58,578 nucleotides of DNA from a virus, in the IMG/VR virus record IMGVR_UViG_3300005528_000066, positions 1 through 58,578 of that record. One strand, given 5' to 3'. The notes under the pieces were generated by a model, which saw nothing but the letters and a program-made list of their open reading frames with translations, ran no database searches and had not been told where the DNA came from. This document shows, piece after piece, positions 22,265 through 30,557 of the stretch. The position numbers were made by a program, and so were the translations under genes. Each line of letters opens with the position of its first letter. Position 1 is the stretch's first letter.

Positions 22265-23337
22265 ACATATTTAATTTTAGATTTGTCAAAGAATTCTAAT
22301 GCCTTCTTAAGCCATTTAAGCTCTACAGGCTCATCTGTGCTGATGATGTATATCTGGGCTTTCTTATCTGGATTATTATATTCCATAGCCATACATCTGT
22401 TTATCTTCTGTGCCAGGTTTTCAGCATTGCTATCAAAGTAGTTGATAATCACCTTGTTAAGTGGTTTGTATGTCACACCTGTATTACCAATCTTTACAAC
22501 AGCCATGTGTTTACCTTCTCCTTCAGAGAAACCAATGAATGTTTCATCACTCTTAGACTTACTATGATGTGATGGGATGCCCAGAGAGTCAGCTATTTTG
22601 GTTGTGCCACAGAATACAAGAATTCTCTCATTACGGTTGTTCTTGAGAATATTCTTTGTAGCATTGAGCTTAGCCAAACTATTCTGTATGATTCTCATTC
22701 TGGCAAGTCTTAAGAACATTGTGTTTTTGCTCTGTCTTTCCATTTGATCTATCACCCAACCATAGCTGTCAAATTGCTTTTTCTCTGTCCTTTTCTTTCC
22801 CTTGTAATCCTGTACAACAACATTATCCAGAGGAACTCTTTTTACAATTATCTCATAATCAACAATTACGCCCTCTTCAATAGCTTGTTCTATTGGATAG
22901 TAGGCTACAACCATTAAATCTAGTTCTTGTGCCAAAGTTTCCTCTGTCCATTTAGATAGTGTACCTGTAAGACCTAATACATTATCATTAGCAGCTATTA
23001 AATCTTTACACACTTCTATTTGAGCTTCTGATAACAGATGTATCTCATCTATCACTACTAAATCATACTTATTGTCTTTGTACTTATGTAATGATAGATG
23101 TGTGGTGTATGTAATGAAACTATTGGTATAATTACGTTCTCTAAAATCATCTTGCCAAGACTCCTTAATCTTGTTATCTGGATAGGCAATTAGCACCTCT
23201 TTGGGTTTTAATTGCTCCATGATATTGATTGTTGTACGTATTTTACCAAACCTGGGACAGAGATTAAGAATACCAAACTTGCCATTCTTAATCCATTTGT
23301 CAGCAAATTCAGCTTGCCTTTGGTCTCTTAGTGTCAT
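22261..23337 (-). CDS. SF2 helicase (DEAD/SNF2-like)
   Basis: 358 residues, compact. Motif I is LCPRFGKIRTTI (about 26-37), with Ile where Thr/Ser normally follows GK; motif II is VVIDEIHLL (about 93-101); motif III is GLTGTLSKW; the second RecA domain has ILVFCGTTKIA and QKINRCMAM as motif VI. It resembles UvsW-type branch-migrating helicases of phages. The atypical motif I may lower ATPase activity, although the Lys is kept and Thr residues follow. ATGA overlap with the DnaA-like gene. Confidence 0.85.
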   Translation of the reverse strand: MTLRDQRQAEFADKWIKNGKFGILNLCPRFGKIRTTINIMEQLKPKEVLIAYPDNKIKESWQDDFRERNYTNSFITYTTHLSLHKYKDNKYDLVVIDEIHLLSEAQIEVCKDLIAANDNVLGLTGTLSKWTEETLAQELDLMVVAYYPIEQAIEEGVIVDYEIIVKRVPLDNVVVQDYKGKKRTEKKQFDSYGWVIDQMERQSKNTMFLRLARMRIIQNSLAKLNATKNILKNNRNERILVFCGTTKIADSLGIPSHHSKSKSDETFIGFSEGEGKHMAVVKIGNTGVTYKPLNKVIINYFDSNAENLAQKINRCMAMEYNNPDKKAQIYIISTDEPVELKWLKKALEFFDKSKIKYV

Positions 23338-23642
23338 ACTTTCTCGTTTAGAATGTAGATTTTATAGGCTGCATCAGCCACTCTATCAACTCTTGCTTTG
23401 AAATATTCCTCTTGACACAATCCATCCACTGTTTTCAGATTGTATATGATTGTGCTGTGATCATATCCAAGTAGTTTACCCACATCACTGAGTGTCAGTT
23501 CTTCCTTGTAATATAGGAAATAAGAGAACACCTGCTTAGGTGCTGTTACACGCTTAGCCCTACCCTTAATTTCCATGAAGTTCTCTGGAACATCAAACTC
23601 TCTAGCAATCACCTTTGCCAGCATCTGTTGCTTTTCAGTCAT
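23334..23642 (-). CDS. Stand-alone DnaA domain IV-like DNA-binding protein
   Basis: 102 residues. It matches the C-terminal DNA-binding domain of DnaA: a basic RAKRVTAPKQVFSYFLYY helix, then LTLSDVGKLLGYDHSTIIYN (about residues 50-69), where the DHST signature contacts the DnaA box. There is no ATPase domain. It may mark the phage origin or regulate transcription through DnaA-box-like sites. It lies between two helicase genes. Confidence 0.82.
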   Translation of the reverse strand: MTEKQQMLAKVIAREFDVPENFMEIKGRAKRVTAPKQVFSYFLYYKEELTLSDVGKLLGYDHSTIIYNLKTVDGLCQEEYFKARVDRVADAAYKIYILNEKV

Positions 23643-23881
23643 AAATATTTGATTAAATTACCTTTTTGATCCAATAGAGCCACAATATTAAACTTCTTAT
23701 CATATTCTTCAAACACACGAGCTATTATATCATTCATGTTATATCCGTTTGTTTGCAGATATATGAACAGCTCATTGGGATTCAGTGGCTTATGATTTAA
23801 TTTCTCGTGTGTTGTGTAATAATGATAGACAACATTGAGAGGCTCATATGTTTTCGATCTGATATACTGGTCTTTTGTCAT
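23639..23881 (-). CDS. Hypothetical protein
   Basis: 80 residues, ATGA overlap with the DnaA-like gene. Helical, with LNPNELFIYLQTNGYNMNDI in the centre. It overlaps the upstream gene by 38 bases. No family recognised. Confidence 0.55.
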   Translation of the reverse strand: MTKDQYIRSKTYEPLNVVYHYYTTHEKLNHKPLNPNELFIYLQTNGYNMNDIIARVFEEYDKKFNIVALLDQKGNLIKYL

Positions 23882-24050
23882 TGGTATAGATTAATATAGT
23901 TGTGCTCCAGAAAAGCCATTCTAGATTAATAGCCATATGTTTCTCATCATCATACGAATGATATACAGCAATTGTAGGAATTAAAACACATTGCCAAAAT
24001 AGTCTGTCTTTTCTAGGGAACGTTGATAGTGTCAATAGTTTAATTTTCAT
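23844..24050 (-). CDS. Small hydrophobic hypothetical protein
   Basis: 68 residues with two apolar stretches (FWQCVLIPTIAVYH and LEWLFWSTTILIYT) separated by DDEKHMAIN. It may associate with the membrane or be a compact beta protein. It ends inside the next gene. Coding status is supported by the 1-base gap to the helicase gene upstream. Confidence 0.5.
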   Translation of the reverse strand: MKIKLLTLSTFPRKDRLFWQCVLIPTIAVYHSYDDEKHMAINLEWLFWSTTILIYTNDKRPVYQIENI

Positions 24051-24051
24051 G

Positions 24052-25149
24052 TTATTTGTTTAAGAAAAAAGATTTGTTAAGTACGGAACTATAGTCATCA
24101 TCAGTGATTTCTTTACGCTTGGGTAGCTCTTTGAACATACCAATTTGGCCCATAAAGCCCAAACCAATTCTTACATCATCTTCACCATAGCTGTTTTTAA
24201 TAAGTCGCAATGATCTGAAATACTTTGCACCTGTGGTCTTGTCTAGTAGTTTATCTAAATCATATCCAGAAGAATCAGCCACCTTATACCTCATAGGATC
24301 AAACAATGCTAATACAACATCAGCATCGTTCTGTGTGGAGCTTGATTCTGCAAAATCCTCCAGTTGTGGTTCTACATCACCATTCTTGAGTCGTTGCATA
24401 TTGGAAATAGATCTATTGAACTGACTAACTGCCACTGGTGTATAACCATAAAAATCTCTGGCATATCTCAGCTCATCACTCATCTTGTCAATAGCCTCCT
24501 TTTTAGTAGGCTGGTCCTTTGTGGTTTTAATCAAACCTACGTGGTCTAATATAACAATTGTTATCTCATTCTCATTATTAGGGAAATAACGTTTGTTGAA
24601 TTCATCCACTTGTTCAATCCTACCGTGCTGTAGAGCATGTGCTTTTAGTTCTTTAGCAATACCTACAGCATTCTCTGGACCATCAATAATTGTAATTACA
24701 TCTTCCATTTGTCCCAGATAGTCCTCATACATCAGGAACAAATCATGCTCATCGTGGGACATTTTATCATTCCAGCCCAATAGCTTAGCTACAGGAATAA
24801 TAATCCCGTGATCTAGAAATATCTTTCTACTCACCCATTTAGCAAACTTATATGTTCTAGACCTCTCCATTGAACGATATATAATGCGTAATTTGATCTT
24901 AGAGGGCACAGTGTCCGTTATTTCAGACATTTTAGGGGTATTTTGTCCGATATACCAATCAAATGGGTTTAGAACAAATGCATCATCAATAAAACTTGTC
25001 TTACCTGAACCAGTGAGACCACCTACAAGGAAATACATAGACTTCCTAATACCAATGTATTTATTGAGCCTATTAAACCCCATAGGTATACCATTGTTCC
25101 TACCCTCTAAACCAGCATTTACTTCCGCTTTTAATAGCTCAAAACTCAT
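24052..25149 (-). CDS. DnaB-like replicative helicase
   Basis: 365 residues: the RecA-like motor of DnaB without the N-terminal primase-binding domain. Walker A is GGLTGSGKTSF (about 43-53), Walker B is TIVILDHVGLI (about 195-205), and the DnaB-type PVAVSQFNRSI (about 236-246) and later DFAESSSTQNDADVVLAL follow. It should unwind the fork ahead of the family B polymerase. One-base overlap with the small gene upstream. Confidence 0.88.
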   Translation of the reverse strand: MSFELLKAEVNAGLEGRNNGIPMGFNRLNKYIGIRKSMYFLVGGLTGSGKTSFIDDAFVLNPFDWYIGQNTPKMSEITDTVPSKIKLRIIYRSMERSRTYKFAKWVSRKIFLDHGIIIPVAKLLGWNDKMSHDEHDLFLMYEDYLGQMEDVITIIDGPENAVGIAKELKAHALQHGRIEQVDEFNKRYFPNNENEITIVILDHVGLIKTTKDQPTKKEAIDKMSDELRYARDFYGYTPVAVSQFNRSISNMQRLKNGDVEPQLEDFAESSSTQNDADVVLALFDPMRYKVADSSGYDLDKLLDKTTGAKYFRSLRLIKNSYGEDDVRIGLGFMGQIGMFKELPKRKEITDDDYSSVLNKSFFLNK

Positions 25150-25349
25150 TATTTGAATGTTTTATCGTAATAATTGTTTACAAACTTGATTTTCCAGTCT
25201 CCTGTATGTCCATCTTCATCTAAAGCATGTAACATAGCATTGATTATATGTTCTTTCTCTATTTGTTTAGCTTGTGCATATTCCAACTCAGGTAACAACA
25301 CATTGTAATCTTCAAAGTATTTTTTAACTAACCATTCTACTGCTGTCAT
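25149..25349 (-). CDS. Small phage protein, tandem paralogue 1
   Basis: 66 residues: TAVEWLVKKYF at the start, QAKQIEKEHIINAM in the middle and NNYYDKTFK at the end. Its upstream neighbour has the same frame of motifs, so the two arose by tandem duplication. This TAVEWL family is common in Bacteroidota phages and has no known function. Start and stop overlap neighbours. Confidence 0.75.
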   Translation of the reverse strand: MTAVEWLVKKYFEDYNVLLPELEYAQAKQIEKEHIINAMLHALDEDGHTGDWKIKFVNNYYDKTFK

Positions 25350-25561
25350 TTGTTATATGTTTCGTTGTAGTAATTTTCAGAAGTTTCTTGATTCGGACAT
25401 TCTGCATTAAAATAATCTGCTGAATTATATTCTCCACTTTTAAAAGCATTAATTACTTGCATTTTTTCTATTGCTTTGGCTTGTTCATAAATTCCTTGTT
25501 TGAATAATCCATCCTTAACATACTGTTCAATTAACCATTCAACTGCCGTTTGTTGTGCCAT
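25346..25561 (-). CDS. Small phage protein, tandem paralogue 2
   Basis: 71 residues: QQTAVEWLIEQYV, EQAKAIEKMQVINAF and ENYYNETYNK. Paralogue of the downstream gene, with a 4-base overlap. Function unknown. Confidence 0.75.
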   Translation of the reverse strand: MAQQTAVEWLIEQYVKDGLFKQGIYEQAKAIEKMQVINAFKSGEYNSADYFNAECPNQETSENYYNETYNK

Positions 25562-25567
25562 AGTTTA

Positions 25568-26188
25568 TTAAATGTCAACACCCCCAATAGGAGTATTGGA
25601 TTCTTTAATTTTAACGCCTTCTCTAACTAGTTCAATGAATGGCTCAAAAGTTCGTTGATTCAGGTAAGTGAGAGAGTTTTGCATAAAGCTCATTTTATTG
25701 GTTGCTGTCTTTATGGAATTCTCTTTCTTCTGTAAGATTTCCATTTCTAATGCAGCAATCAAATCATCTGATGTATATTCTCCCTCTCCTATAATCTTGT
25801 TAAACTTAAGCTTACACTCATCTTTCTTAACTCGTAAACCTCTGGTGCCATTGAAAGTTTTACCATTATATGCAAATGTATCTGTACCTGGATAGGCTTT
25901 CCACCAGGCTTCAAATCCATCATGATCAGGCTTTCTCTTCACCAATGTCTCTGCTGTCTCACTAGCAAGGAAAGCAAGGATGTCCTTGCCTTCCGTTGTT
26001 AGTTTGTAGTCCTCGGTTATTAGCCCTTTACGTATAACAGTTTGACAGAGTAGGTTAAGTTTTGATGAGTTTTCACATTCACATTGCACATCATAATCCT
26101 GGCTGATCAGCTTCAACAGGAATATCATATCCAGTGTATACCCTTTCGTTATTATAGTCTCGAACTTTTGGAAGCTGTTTATTACCAT
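25568..26188 (-). CDS. Conserved replication-module protein, candidate helicase loader
   Basis: 206 residues. The N-terminal 70 residues look like a winged helix (YTLDMIFLLKLISQDYDV, then KGLITEDYKLTTEGKDIL). The C-terminal part has GFEAWWKAYPGTDTF, a GTRGLRVKK segment and MSFMQNSLTYLNQRTFEPFI, a layout seen in phage replication initiators or loaders related to DnaD/gpO C-termini. It lies just upstream of the DnaB-like helicase genes. The role is inferred from these patterns and position. Its start overlaps the next gene by 98 bases; ATG 26128 would reduce this. Confidence 0.6.
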   Translation of the reverse strand: MVINSFQKFETIITKGYTLDMIFLLKLISQDYDVQCECENSSKLNLLCQTVIRKGLITEDYKLTTEGKDILAFLASETAETLVKRKPDHDGFEAWWKAYPGTDTFAYNGKTFNGTRGLRVKKDECKLKFNKIIGEGEYTSDDLIAALEMEILQKKENSIKTATNKMSFMQNSLTYLNQRTFEPFIELVREGVKIKESNTPIGGVDI

Positions 26189-26321
26189 CGTTAATCACTT
26201 TAATTATTGCTTCATTTCTATTAATCTCTTCCATTATTTGAGCTTTGAGCTCTTCTACCTGTTCCTGCAAATATATTGCATCTGTCAGGAAATCCCTTTC
26301 AAAATCTTCTTGGATCATCAT
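26091..26321 (-). CDS. Small coiled-coil protein
   Basis: 76 residues from ATG 26321 (26318 also possible); the longer start at 26456 runs inside the lipoprotein gene in another frame. A helix QEQVEELKAQIMEEINRN is a likely coiled coil. It overlaps the lipoprotein by 23 bases and the downstream gene by 98 bases, which is unusually long here. Confidence 0.5.
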   Translation of the reverse strand: MMIQEDFERDFLTDAIYLQEQVEELKAQIMEEINRNEAIIKVINDGNKQLPKVRDYNNERVYTGYDIPVEADQPGL

Positions 26322-26571
26322 CTGTTGGTATTTTAGCTTGAAGTGAATGTAATGAATCTGATTCCTCTTCTGTTTCAAATGTAAAAGGAATATAGATGGG
26401 TGCGTTACTAGCACCAAAATACTGCTTAAGATATTGATTACCAAACTCATCAGCAACCATCTCTATATGATTGCCATCAACTATAATGTATGTCTTTTCC
26501 TCATCAGAGGAAACTTCCTTTTGTGCCTTGCAAGATACGAAAACTAGAGCTAAAAGCAAAATGTTCTTCAT
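26299..26571 (-). CDS. Small lipoprotein
   Basis: 90 residues. The N-terminus MKNILLLALVFVSCKAQKE is a lipoprotein signal with Cys14 as the lipid-bearing residue. The mature part is acidic and small, with YIIVDGNHIEMVADEFG. It should be exported and anchored in the host envelope. Phage-encoded lipoproteins often block superinfection or mask receptors, but there is no direct sign of that here. Confidence 0.75.
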   Translation of the reverse strand: MKNILLLALVFVSCKAQKEVSSDEEKTYIIVDGNHIEMVADEFGNQYLKQYFGASNAPIYIPFTFETEEESDSLHSLQAKIPTDDDPRRF

Positions 26572-26580
26572 ATATTATTT

Positions 26581-27135
26581 TTAATATGCTGCCCATCCAA
26601 AGAATAACCATTTACCCTCTCTTTCATCAGAAGCTCTTTTATATGTCACCTTAGCAACAAGAGCATGATCTTTCTTCTCAAGCACTCTTTCCATTCTGAT
26701 CATAGTGGTACATTGATGCTTCTCTGAATACTCACGAGCAAGTTTAACAGCTTCTCCTTTTGTAGGAGCAGACATAACTCTGTCTTCACTACAATAAACA
26801 ACATACATCAACACCCATTTCTTTGTTCCAGGTGTGACAATATGTTCCACTTGGGTCTTTATCTTATTTGTATTACTCTTAGGCTCCTGAATACAAATAG
26901 CCTGAGCACCCTGATGTTTTGTGAGCTTATCCTGTTGTCCATCTATGTACTCATTCAAGCTCTTACCACTAGCTTTAAACTCTCTGGTTACATCTCTGAA
27001 ACCAGCAGAGCTATTAATCTCACCACTGTATCCCTCTTGATGACCATGCTCATAATTAGCATCTTCTACAGCACTATTGTATGCATCTCTAACGCTATTG
27101 CCCATACCATAGGTTCTAAACCAATTTGCTCCCAT
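26581..27135 (-). CDS. Conserved phage hypothetical protein
   Basis: 184 residues. It starts MGANWFRTYGMGNSVRDAY and has a hydrophilic, Gly/His/Asn-rich first third, then a beta-rich end (WVLMYVVYCSEDRV, VAKVTYKRAS, KWLFFGWAAY). No domain recognised. It overlaps the upstream gene by 20 bases. Confidence 0.65.
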   Translation of the reverse strand: MGANWFRTYGMGNSVRDAYNSAVEDANYEHGHQEGYSGEINSSAGFRDVTREFKASGKSLNEYIDGQQDKLTKHQGAQAICIQEPKSNTNKIKTQVEHIVTPGTKKWVLMYVVYCSEDRVMSAPTKGEAVKLAREYSEKHQCTTMIRMERVLEKKDHALVAKVTYKRASDEREGKWLFFGWAAY

Positions 27136-27436
27136 CTTGTTCTTCTTTTAATTTGTTAAGAATATCCTTGTGCTCGTCTATTGTAGGAACTATTCTCAGT
27201 CCATAATACAAATTAAACTCAGCAAGGATCTGTTTAGCTTTGTTGGTGTTGCACTTAAACACTTTCTTGATTAATGGAAAAGCGTAAACATCAAAGTCTC
27301 TCAGCTCTTCCAATGTCAATGTGTTATTATGATACCATTCTGGATCATCTTTAACATCATCTATTGTTTTACCAATCATCTTTAATTGGAAACCAATAAG
27401 ATGCATTACGAGGTTTTCGCGTGTTATCTTTTCCAT
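27116..27436 (-). CDS. Hypothetical protein
   Basis: 106 residues from ATG 27436; the start at 27469 is also open. Helical, with FPLIKKVFKCNTNKAKQILA resembling a small helix-turn-helix or winged segment. It lies 34 bases behind the GIY-YIG gene. No family recognised. Confidence 0.6.
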   Translation of the reverse strand: MEKITRENLVMHLIGFQLKMIGKTIDDVKDDPEWYHNNTLTLEELRDFDVYAFPLIKKVFKCNTNKAKQILAEFNLYYGLRIVPTIDEHKDILNKLKEEQDGSKLV

Positions 27437-27470
27437 AATTTGGCGTGTTTTTACTTCCGAGTTTGGCAAA

Positions 27471-28052
27471 TTAATGATTCATCACTTTAAGTCTAGGAAC
27501 AAGTGTAAATCCTAATACATCTAAAATCTTCATAATAGTAGAATACGAAGGATTTCCTTCTCCTTTTTCTATTTGAAATATTGTTTTAGTTGACACTTGA
27601 ACTAGTTCTGCCAAATCTTCTTGAGTTATTTTTAAGTTTTTCCTTCTATTTCTTATAAACGTATGGATTTCAGAGAGCTCAGCCACTTCAGATTTTAAAT
27701 CTTGTAACATTTCATTAAGTTTTTCTTGTTCTTCAGAAATGTCTTGTTGTAGTTTTTCAATAGCAGAACCTTTGTATATTATAGAATTCATCAATCTACA
27801 ACCCTTGCTTTCATAAAACTGTATCCAAAACTTCTCTTTTACAAGCAAATTATCTTCACAGCATTCCTCAAGAACGTCTATCAATGGACATAGTCCTTGT
27901 TCTCTTAGTTCCATAACCCAATGATTAACTGATTCATTATGTGAAAAAGTCAAATGGGCTTTAGCTCTTTTCAATCCAGAACTACTCTTACCTATATATC
28001 TGTATTCATCTGTTTTAGGACATCTAAGTCCATATATTAAATATTCACTCAT
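27471..28052 (-). CDS. GIY-YIG endonuclease fused to an XRE-type HTH domain
   Basis: 193 residues from ATG 28052, chosen because a host-type promoter ends 5 bases upstream; a start at 28079 would lie inside that promoter. Residues 4-23 carry the GIY-YIG core (IYGLRCPKTDEYRYIGKSSS), followed by GLKRAKAHL, the catalytic Glu in VKEKFWIQFYES and a closing N. A helical linker leads to an HTH of the HipB/XRE class (ITQEDLAELVQVSTKTIFQI, then NPSYSTIMKILDVLG). It may be a homing enzyme that represses its own promoter. Confidence 0.85.
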   Translation of the reverse strand: MSEYLIYGLRCPKTDEYRYIGKSSSGLKRAKAHLTFSHNESVNHWVMELREQGLCPLIDVLEECCEDNLLVKEKFWIQFYESKGCRLMNSIIYKGSAIEKLQQDISEEQEKLNEMLQDLKSEVAELSEIHTFIRNRRKNLKITQEDLAELVQVSTKTIFQIEKGEGNPSYSTIMKILDVLGFTLVPRLKVMNH

Positions 28053-28056
28053 GATA

Positions 28057-28088
28057 CAAATATACGTAAAATAATTCACATTTCCAAA
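28057..28088 (-). promoter_or_regulatory. Host-type promoter of the GIY-YIG/HTH gene
   Basis: On the - strand: TTTG (28088-28085), 20 bases, TATATTTG (28064-28057). The expected transcript start lies at or next to the ATG at 28052, so the mRNA should be leaderless. Confidence 0.7.
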
Positions 28089-28125
28089 TTTTACGTAATA
28101 TATTTCTGATTAGTAATAACATGTC

Positions 28126-28163
28126 ATTAAAAGGGACAAAAAGGTTGTTTCGTCCCCTTTAAT
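28126..28163 (-). terminator. Hairpin terminator behind the DNA polymerase gene
   Basis: ATTAAAAGGGACAAA (28126-28140) pairs imperfectly with TTTCGTCCCCTTTAAT (28148-28163). On the - strand it ends in TTTTAATG. It ends the polymerase transcript; the GIY-YIG gene then uses its own promoter. Confidence 0.65.
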
Positions 28164-28172
28164 AACACGTTA

Positions 28173-30131
28173 TCAGAAAAGGCTAAGCTGGTTGGGATTT
28201 ACCACCACCTTACGTTTCTTACCATTATAGGCTATCTTATGTATAATTCTCTCAGCCTTCTCTATGTAATATTGATAATTAATGCCTGCTGTAGCTACAT
28301 CTGTGTTCTTTGGTAGATGGTTACACACTGTGCACACCCATTCACCAGCCTCCACTTGTGATACATCAGCAGCATTTGATTGACATTCTGGGTTCTTCAC
28401 CTTAAGGAGCTTTTCTCCTGTATTTGAGACATAATACCTTATGAGCTTATCGTAGACAGTTTTCTCACCACGCGCTCTATTCCATCCTTCATAATGAAAA
28501 TCTTTGCTAGACTTTTGTCTAAGACAAAAATCATAGATGTTATTATGAGCCATAATAGTAGTAGCGATAGGTATGTTGTGTACATAATAAGCTTCAAGGG
28601 CAATAGGAACAACACGAGCAGACTTGTTTTTATGAAGCTCGAAATCCGTGAGGAAATCCCCCTTCTTTTTAATCTCTCCATCTGTTTTAATTGCTATATA
28701 ATCATTAACGGTTGAGAATATAATCTTTTGATAGTCAGCTCTTTCTAGCTCATATCTGGTCAAATCCATCCACCATTTGTTAATCTTATGCATCTTGTCA
28801 ACATGGCTTTTCTTCACCATAATTGTAACACCATCTGTGTTTGCAGATATTACATGTATACCAGCTAGTTCATATGCTTCAATTAACATCATGAGACTCA
28901 ATTCACCTGTAATAGTGGTGAACATAGTGAGCTGTCTATCATAGATCCAGTTCTGCATGTCTGAAGATTTACCATAAACAGAGTTTACAGCAAGCTTTAG
29001 TGCTCCAACTATACCCTTGATACGCTTATCCTTCTTAGCCAATGGTTTTAGTTCTAGCCTACGTTCAAACATGCGTTTGTAACCAGCCAGGAACTCTTTA
29101 CCCAAATGTCTTGGATAACGTCCATTATTAATAATGATGGCAGGATAATAGGAACTTACGTCCCAATCAATTATCAAATGCTCATCATCAGCTTCAAATA
29201 CCTCAGGTTTATTCTCTGTATGCAAGCCGCCCTTCATGAAAGAATATACATTATCATAGAAATGTATCTCTTCTTTAAAATCATCCTGTATGCCAAGCTT
29301 CAGCTTCTTGATATTATTTAAGAATTGTTGAAGTTCTAAAGTTTGAAATTGAACATAATTAGCAATGCAGTTCTTCACATATACATTGCTGAATGTTCCT
29401 TTCTTGGGCAAATCCTTGTATTGTATGCCCTTTTCCTCACAGTAATACTTCTTAATCATTTCATCCCCTATCTTACTATCTGAATAGTTCAAGCAGGGAA
29501 TGCCAAATTCTTGTTCAATATCCAGTCTGAGCTCTATTTTATTATCTCCTTTGTACAATGGATGATCTGTATCACCAATTGTCACCTTGTAAAACTGATA
29601 TGTAGCCCACACATCATTCAAACAATATTCTGTAATGATATTAATATCATCATCAGATAGGTCTGATTTTGCATGGTGAATAGGCATTTCTTCTATATTC
29701 TCCAGATCCATCTCAAATTCCAATCTCTTCAAACTAACACGCCTATTCTTATTGTCGAAGTGATGCACCCTAAACAAATCTATTTGCTTGTAGGACAAAT
29801 CTTGCTCTCTGTATTCAGGGAAGACATCATAATTAGCATCATGTATGACATCAGCAGCCTTCTGAGCTATCTTACCTGTAATTTCTAATGCACTTAGTTC
29901 ATGCCACTGGTCATGATTACGCACAACCCATTCAATCACTTGACTATCGAAGCGTAGATTGTTATATCCCACCCAATAATAGTCTTTGTGTTGATTGGCA
30001 AAGTTTATAAATGCATCAAGATTATTCTGATTCTTGTTCACCCTGAATGTCCTATATGGTTCTCCAGGTATAAGACATACAATCAGAAAATACTCTTTGA
30101 GCGTTTCTATGTCATAAATGATTACATTCAC
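28173..30131 (-). CDS. Family B DNA polymerase with proofreading exonuclease
   Basis: 652 residues, a compact polB of the crAss type. Exo I is YDIET (6-10), Exo II YNNLRFD (56-62), Exo III YCLNDV (169-174). Motif A is DWDVSSYYP (322-330), motif B KLAVNSVYGK (379-388), motif C NTDG (431-434), where YxDTDS is usual; the second Asp is kept. Four Cys near the end (ECQSNA... VCTVC) may bind zinc. The last residues, NPNQLSLF, form a sliding-clamp binding peptide. The start is GTG 30131, overlapping the stop of the small gene upstream (GTGA), so its translation is probably coupled. Confidence 0.92.
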   Translation of the reverse strand: MNVIIYDIETLKEYFLIVCLIPGEPYRTFRVNKNQNNLDAFINFANQHKDYYWVGYNNLRFDSQVIEWVVRNHDQWHELSALEITGKIAQKAADVIHDANYDVFPEYREQDLSYKQIDLFRVHHFDNKNRRVSLKRLEFEMDLENIEEMPIHHAKSDLSDDDINIITEYCLNDVWATYQFYKVTIGDTDHPLYKGDNKIELRLDIEQEFGIPCLNYSDSKIGDEMIKKYYCEEKGIQYKDLPKKGTFSNVYVKNCIANYVQFQTLELQQFLNNIKKLKLGIQDDFKEEIHFYDNVYSFMKGGLHTENKPEVFEADDEHLIIDWDVSSYYPAIIINNGRYPRHLGKEFLAGYKRMFERRLELKPLAKKDKRIKGIVGALKLAVNSVYGKSSDMQNWIYDRQLTMFTTITGELSLMMLIEAYELAGIHVISANTDGVTIMVKKSHVDKMHKINKWWMDLTRYELERADYQKIIFSTVNDYIAIKTDGEIKKKGDFLTDFELHKNKSARVVPIALEAYYVHNIPIATTIMAHNNIYDFCLRQKSSKDFHYEGWNRARGEKTVYDKLIRYYVSNTGEKLLKVKNPECQSNAADVSQVEAGEWVCTVCNHLPKNTDVATAGINYQYYIEKAERIIHKIAYNGKKRKVVVNPNQLSLF

Positions 30132-30280
30132 GATATTTCGTTTTTATCTTGCTTGTCAAGAAAATTATGACGATCACATTCATCATCATCATCTTGCATA
30201 AGTGGTGCATTTACTATTTCATATGCTATCCATGCCCATATAATGGTCAATATAATAGCTCCTATAATAATGTATTTCAT
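30128..30280 (-). CDS. 50-residue single-pass membrane protein
   Basis: N-terminal membrane helix KYIIIGAIILTIIWAWIAYE followed by an acidic tail (QDDDDECD). Stop overlaps the GTG start of the polymerase; its ATG overlaps the stop of the next gene upstream. Function unknown. Confidence 0.6.
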   Translation of the reverse strand: MKYIIIGAIILTIIWAWIAYEIVNAPLMQDDDDECDRHNFLDKQDKNEIS

Positions 30281-30453
30281 TATATTTTAATGTCTTTTGT
30301 AATGATTTCAATTAGCGTGGATATATTCTTTGATTTAAGAATACCATCTAGTTCATCATTGTCCCAGTATTTGACGTACAATTCTCTTGGAATAGCGTTC
30401 CATAATTCTGTGTAATGATTGTAATGAAATACATAGTTGTATAATCTGCTCAT
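30280..30453 (-). CDS. Small conserved phage protein
   Basis: 57 residues from ATG 30453. LYNYVFHYNHYTELWNAIPR then KSKNISTLIEIITK, a pattern known from small proteins of Bacteroidota phages. Starts in an ATGA overlap with the membrane peptide upstream. Function unknown. Confidence 0.7.
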   Translation of the reverse strand: MSRLYNYVFHYNHYTELWNAIPRELYVKYWDNDELDGILKSKNISTLIEIITKDIKI

Positions 30454-30557
30454 TGTAAATAGTTTAAGGCCCAAATAATAAATGCAATTGCTGAAGATAT
30501 CACTCCCAATATAAAACCATGTTGGAAGTATTTCTGCTCATTTTCGTTCAAGTTCAT
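30450..30557 (-). CDS. 35-residue single-pass membrane peptide
   Basis: Reads MNLNENEQKYFQHG followed by one apolar helix (FILGVISSAIAFIIWAL). It overlaps the genes on both sides by a few bases, as expected in this operon. Function unknown. Confidence 0.5.
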   Translation of the reverse strand: MNLNENEQKYFQHGFILGVISSAIAFIIWALNYLQ

